From Mycteria americana (lineage: Eukaryota > Chordata > Aves > Ciconiiformes > Ciconiidae), in the NCBI RefSeq assembly GCF_035582795.1, contig NC_134373.1, positions 38,286,501 through 38,350,500 of the forward strand: a stretch of DNA of 64,000 nt, given 5' to 3'. Below the pieces are notes generated by a model. That model saw only the letters and a program-made list of their open reading frames with translations. It was not told where the DNA came from and did not search any database. This document shows positions 50,158-64,000 of this stretch, one piece after another. The position numbers and the translations under genes were made by a program. Numbering within the stretch: the stretch's first letter is position 1; each line of letters opens with the position of its first letter.

Positions 50158-50173
50158 TTTTTTTTTTTTTTTT
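50158..50173. repeat. Poly(T) tract
   Basis: Sixteen consecutive T after CTTAC; it resembles a pyrimidine tract on the plus strand, but no exon follows. Confidence 0.88.
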
Positions 50174-50959
50174 CTATTGAATGAAAATGTGGGTAACGAA
50201 AGTAAAGAGAGACATAGAGCTGTATCGTGGTGACCCAGGAACCTGGAACCATTTCTTAGCCTAAGAGTAAAACGTAAATGAACAGTGTATTTCAGGGTTA
50301 GATTTATCAGGAGTTCCATTTCCCTGAATAATTTTAATACCTGATATTTATGGAACCCACAAACTGCTTCACGTTGCTAAGAAAAATTATTAGTACTGTG
50401 GAAGAATAATTTTACCCTGATGAATTCAGTGAAATAGTACAGTACTAGCATTTCACATGAAATGTCATTAGTATCTTCAGGAAAGCAACCACAAAAATCC
50501 TTGCAACTATAGCCTGAAGAGACAGATGTTTTAATCAGTGATACAGGCACATTTATCCAAATTTTTTTCTTCTAAGCTTATGTCAAGTTAAAACCACATG
50601 AATCTGTGGCATTAACAGCAAGGAGGCTGTGGAAATGTAGAAAGTTAAAAAAATTTTGTTGTTCCTTGTAAAAGTTTATAGAATTTCCTGCCCAAAATTA
50701 TTTTACTGAATTTATGAGGATGCACGTATAGGTTATTGATCGGGTTCTCAATCTTTCATCCTCCAGCTCCTTGTGTGTTTTGCACAGCTACAGAGCCTGG
50801 GGATTCTGGGGCTGTTAAAGGATCGTGAGAAATGGTTCCTATGGAGAACCTTGGTAAAGTAAAAAACAAACAAACAAAATCCATTGGGGATTATTACACC
50901 GATGTGTAATTTAAAGATCTTTAAGGCATGGCAGTGGTAGAGCTCAGTATCTCCATCAA

Positions 50960-51110
50960 AATTCTGCCTATAAACTTAAGACCAGATTCTGATCTAATAT
51001 CCAATATCTAATAGCTCCACTGAGATCAACTGTGTACTTCTAAGAAAATAAATAAATTTAATTTTTTCCAAAGTAATTTACACTTAAGCAAGTGTAAAGT
51101 AAATAAAAAT
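50960..51110. repeat. Possible ancient amniote repeat
   Basis: AGACCAGATTCTGATCT, CTCCACTGAGATCAACTG and the internally palindromic TTTACACTTAAGCAAGTGTAAA resemble an old interspersed repeat seen in sauropsids (GATTCTGATCT, CCACTGAAGTCAATGG, TTTACACTGGTGTAA). Recognised from memory only. Confidence 0.3.
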
Positions 51111-52164
51111 GTCTCACTGAAAGGCAACATGAGACATCACAATAAATAAATTTTATCAGGTCCGTATAAGAGTTCATGACTTCAAACTCCTGTTACTTGT
51201 ATACGCACTAGTTAAAACTTAGTTCTACCTGAGTATTAAAGATAGGAGATTTTCTGCCAGAAAATAAACAGTAACGTTTCTGAAAAGACCAACTACTTAT
51301 GCCTCGTAACAGCTGTAATTATGTAATTATGTAAAAATTGAGGGCCAAATCCATCTCTGATGATGTCAGCAGAATAAAGGCAGAACCTGTGGAATCATAG
51401 CTGTATGGTATGAAACTATTTAATACAGTATTTTTATAGAAAATAAAATTGTTTTAAAATTCTATTGACATAATATACAGCTATACACCTAAGTTATCCA
51501 AACATGTGCAGAGCTGCAAAAACATTCAAATAGAAGTTGTATAAAAAGCAAAAATTGTCATTAAGAAAAGGAATTTAGCCATTTGTACAGAGTAATGCTC
51601 TTTCCCTTCAATTTGCTCTTCTTTAGTTTTCATTTCATAAGTTAAATTTAAAAATTAGTCAACACACTGAATTAAGTATGTAGATTTTCATTTAAATAAA
51701 TCAGTCAACAAATTTTTTATAAAGTATTTAACACTTCATTGTAGAAACATAGGCAAAATGACTATTATAACCAAAATGAAAAATACTGTTCAATTTAAAA
51801 AAATGTACTTAAACAAGAACCTGAAAAAGTTTATGATATGCATAACATTGTTCAAGCAAAATTGCACTAGTATTACATAAATCAAGAGTTTTATAAAGGC
51901 CCCAATATGGCAAAGTTTAGAAATAGGTAGTATGCATGCACAATAGTACAACAAAAATCTTTTATAAAACAGCAGTTATTTTTGTAATGCTTGTACAAAG
52001 GGAGTAAAGAGCAACCACAAACATATTTAATCTGTTAGGTTAATATATGATGATAGCTAAAAGTCAGTCATGTCTAGCAGAGGAAGGAAGAGTCCTTCAC
52101 AGTATATGTGTGAATAAGTCTTTTGTGCCTTTAAAGTTATGTATAAAATATTTCGATTCAGTCC

Positions 52165-53415
52165 AAACCTGAAAGAAATTGTATTCTTTATTTCCATCAA
52201 AATTAAAAAAGGTGAGTCAGATTTTTCCTCTTAGCAACAACAGAAAGCAGACCAGGTCAGAGCAAGTGCTGGAAACTGATACTGATGCTTTTCACTTTAG
52301 ATAATTGGATTTTGATATTTAACCCAGACTATTGAAACTCGGGCCTAGGTAAGGTTTCACTAATATGCAATTTGGTTATGTTTTACCTCCGCAATATCAC
52401 AGTTCATCTTCATTTAAAGAAACTGCTGTGTTTTGTATTCTTTAATATCTCTAAACAGGTATGACTTTTTTGTGATTGTCAAAACTGAATGCTGTGATCA
52501 TCTGTGTGTGCTTAAGGTTTGGGGTTTGTTTTTTTTTCCCTACTGCTTGGTATGTGTTGGGGAATTATTAATCCATAAGTAATGCATGTGATTAAGTGAA
52601 TAAATATATAATGCATGTGTAGGCAATGCCCTCTTGTGCTCTAGGGTGGCTACTGTCCTACAGGACTGTTGGAGTTCATATGCTTTGTCCCACAGCAAGT
52701 AAGGTTTCCGCTTCCAAGATATATCGTTACTATGTTCTATAAGGTTTTAATAAATACAAAGCTTGTTTACATGGTATATATGTTTAGTATATCATGTACA
52801 GTCACTGAATTTCTGAAACATAATCATTGTGTTCATGCAGATCATTAGATGTTTCATTTCTATAGTCTTGTTTACTTCTTGGCAACCTAAAGCTAATTTA
52901 AAAGCAAGTTATGTTTGTTTGTGAAAAGTTATCTAGCTTTATCAGGATCCGAAGAGAAATTCTAATGGGCACAAAGAAGAGAGTAGACCATTCAATCATT
53001 CTTTCACCATTTAAAATAAACAAAATTACACACTGTACTACAGCTTCCAGACTACATAATGAAAAAGTGCAGATACCATCTTCATCGATTAAGTAGAACC
53101 AAAAAAGTTCATAGAAAATAGATTGCTCATTTTCACGCTACAAACGAATATGTTGTTTGCAATTTTAACAAATTTAAAGGTGTGTTATTTCAGCAGCATT
53201 GTTGTAAATTGTACCGTAGTGCAGTTTCTTTTTCATAAAAATACCTTACAAATGGTCAGTCAAAAGTCATCAGCAAAAGAAAAACCCAGAAAACAATCAA
53301 CCAAACAAAAAACAGAGGTAATGCTGATGCCAAAACAATTATAATACTGTTGGTACATAGAAAAGTAATCCTTATATTTTATACATTTATACAGAGTATA
53401 AAAGGTAACAGCAGA
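52165..53415 (-). other. LRP1B: LRP1B 3' untranslated region (inferred)
   Basis: About 1.25 kb of AT-rich, non-repetitive sequence lies between the LRP1B stop and the first canonical minus-strand AATAAA. Two weaker ATTAAA signals (52745-52750 and 52440-52445) could serve as earlier sites. Short open frames on the plus strand here (for example 52911-53096 and 53123-53344) are antisense chance ORFs. The right end is fixed by the stop codon; the left end is inferred from the signal only. Confidence 0.6.
52187..52192 (-). promoter_or_regulatory. LRP1B: Candidate LRP1B polyadenylation signal AATAAA
   Basis: TTTATT on the plus strand reads AATAAA on the minus strand, about 1.22 kb past the stop. 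It is the only exact AATAAA I find on that strand between about 49600 and 53400. The downstream sequence is not strongly GU-rich, so the cleavage point (about 52160-52175) is approximate. Confidence 0.5.

Positions 53416-64000
<10,585 letters not shown>

Larger units (their letters stand above)
43589..52164. other. Intergenic, no gene recognised
   Basis: AT-rich DNA between the solo LTR and the LRP1B 3' UTR. It contains two candidate regulatory segments (44211-44330, 45241-45380), a palindrome with poly(T) (46957-46996), a 20-bp perfect palindrome (46603-46622), T-runs at 48895-48910 and 50158-50173, and a possible old repeat (50960-51110). The longest open frame (47201-47731, 176 codons, plus) shows no recognisable domain, has no splice context and probably arose by chance. 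Confidence 0.6.

Noticed and set aside
53123..53344. Plus-strand frame within the LRP1B 3' UTR
   Set aside because: Antisense chance frame in AT-rich UTR sequence.

Overview
The window reads as vertebrate, almost certainly bird, genomic DNA. It is AT-rich and mostly non-coding. It carries CR1 LINE copies with the avian 3' ends (ATTCTATG-type and ATTCTGTG-type octamers), an avian-type endogenous retrovirus LTR, and the 3' end of one spliced gene with GT..AG introns. The LTR type, which I remember mainly from Neoaves rather than chicken, hints at a non-galliform bird; that is only an inference.

The one gene I can support is LRP1B (low-density lipoprotein receptor-related protein 1B), on the minus strand. 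Its last five coding exons lie at 62100-62176, 59794-59884, 57221-57365, 56091-56189 and 53416-53556. They encode 183 residues in one phase-consistent frame: the end of the last EGF-like module, the transmembrane helix, and a cytoplasmic tail with two NPxY motifs and a symmetric 33-codon exon. A likely 3' UTR follows down to about 52165, with the only canonical poly(A) signal in the region at 52187-52192. The rest of the gene lies beyond position 64000.

Positions 1 to about 52160 look like the gene desert on the 3' side of LRP1B. Its recognisable contents are three younger CR1 fragments (3151-4094 minus, 7905-8419 plus, 27041-27279 minus), at least three much older CR1 relics (4245-5010 plus, 9584-10115 plus, 40655-40910 minus), and a clean solo LTR with a perfect 5-bp target-site duplication (43021-43583 minus). 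There is also a less certain LTR (7035-7882 minus), a pentanucleotide microsatellite (36603-36682), several homopolymer tracts, and two perfect hairpin-forming palindromes. Some AT-rich stretches that keep CpGs and homeodomain-type TAATTA cores are candidate regulatory elements.

I found no tRNA, rRNA, CRISPR, prokaryotic operon or other multi-gene system. Nearly all the short open frames are chance ORFs or antisense shadows of repeats. No undescribed system is evident; the points most worth checking are the LRP1B tail exon structure, the candidate conserved elements and the layering of repeats.
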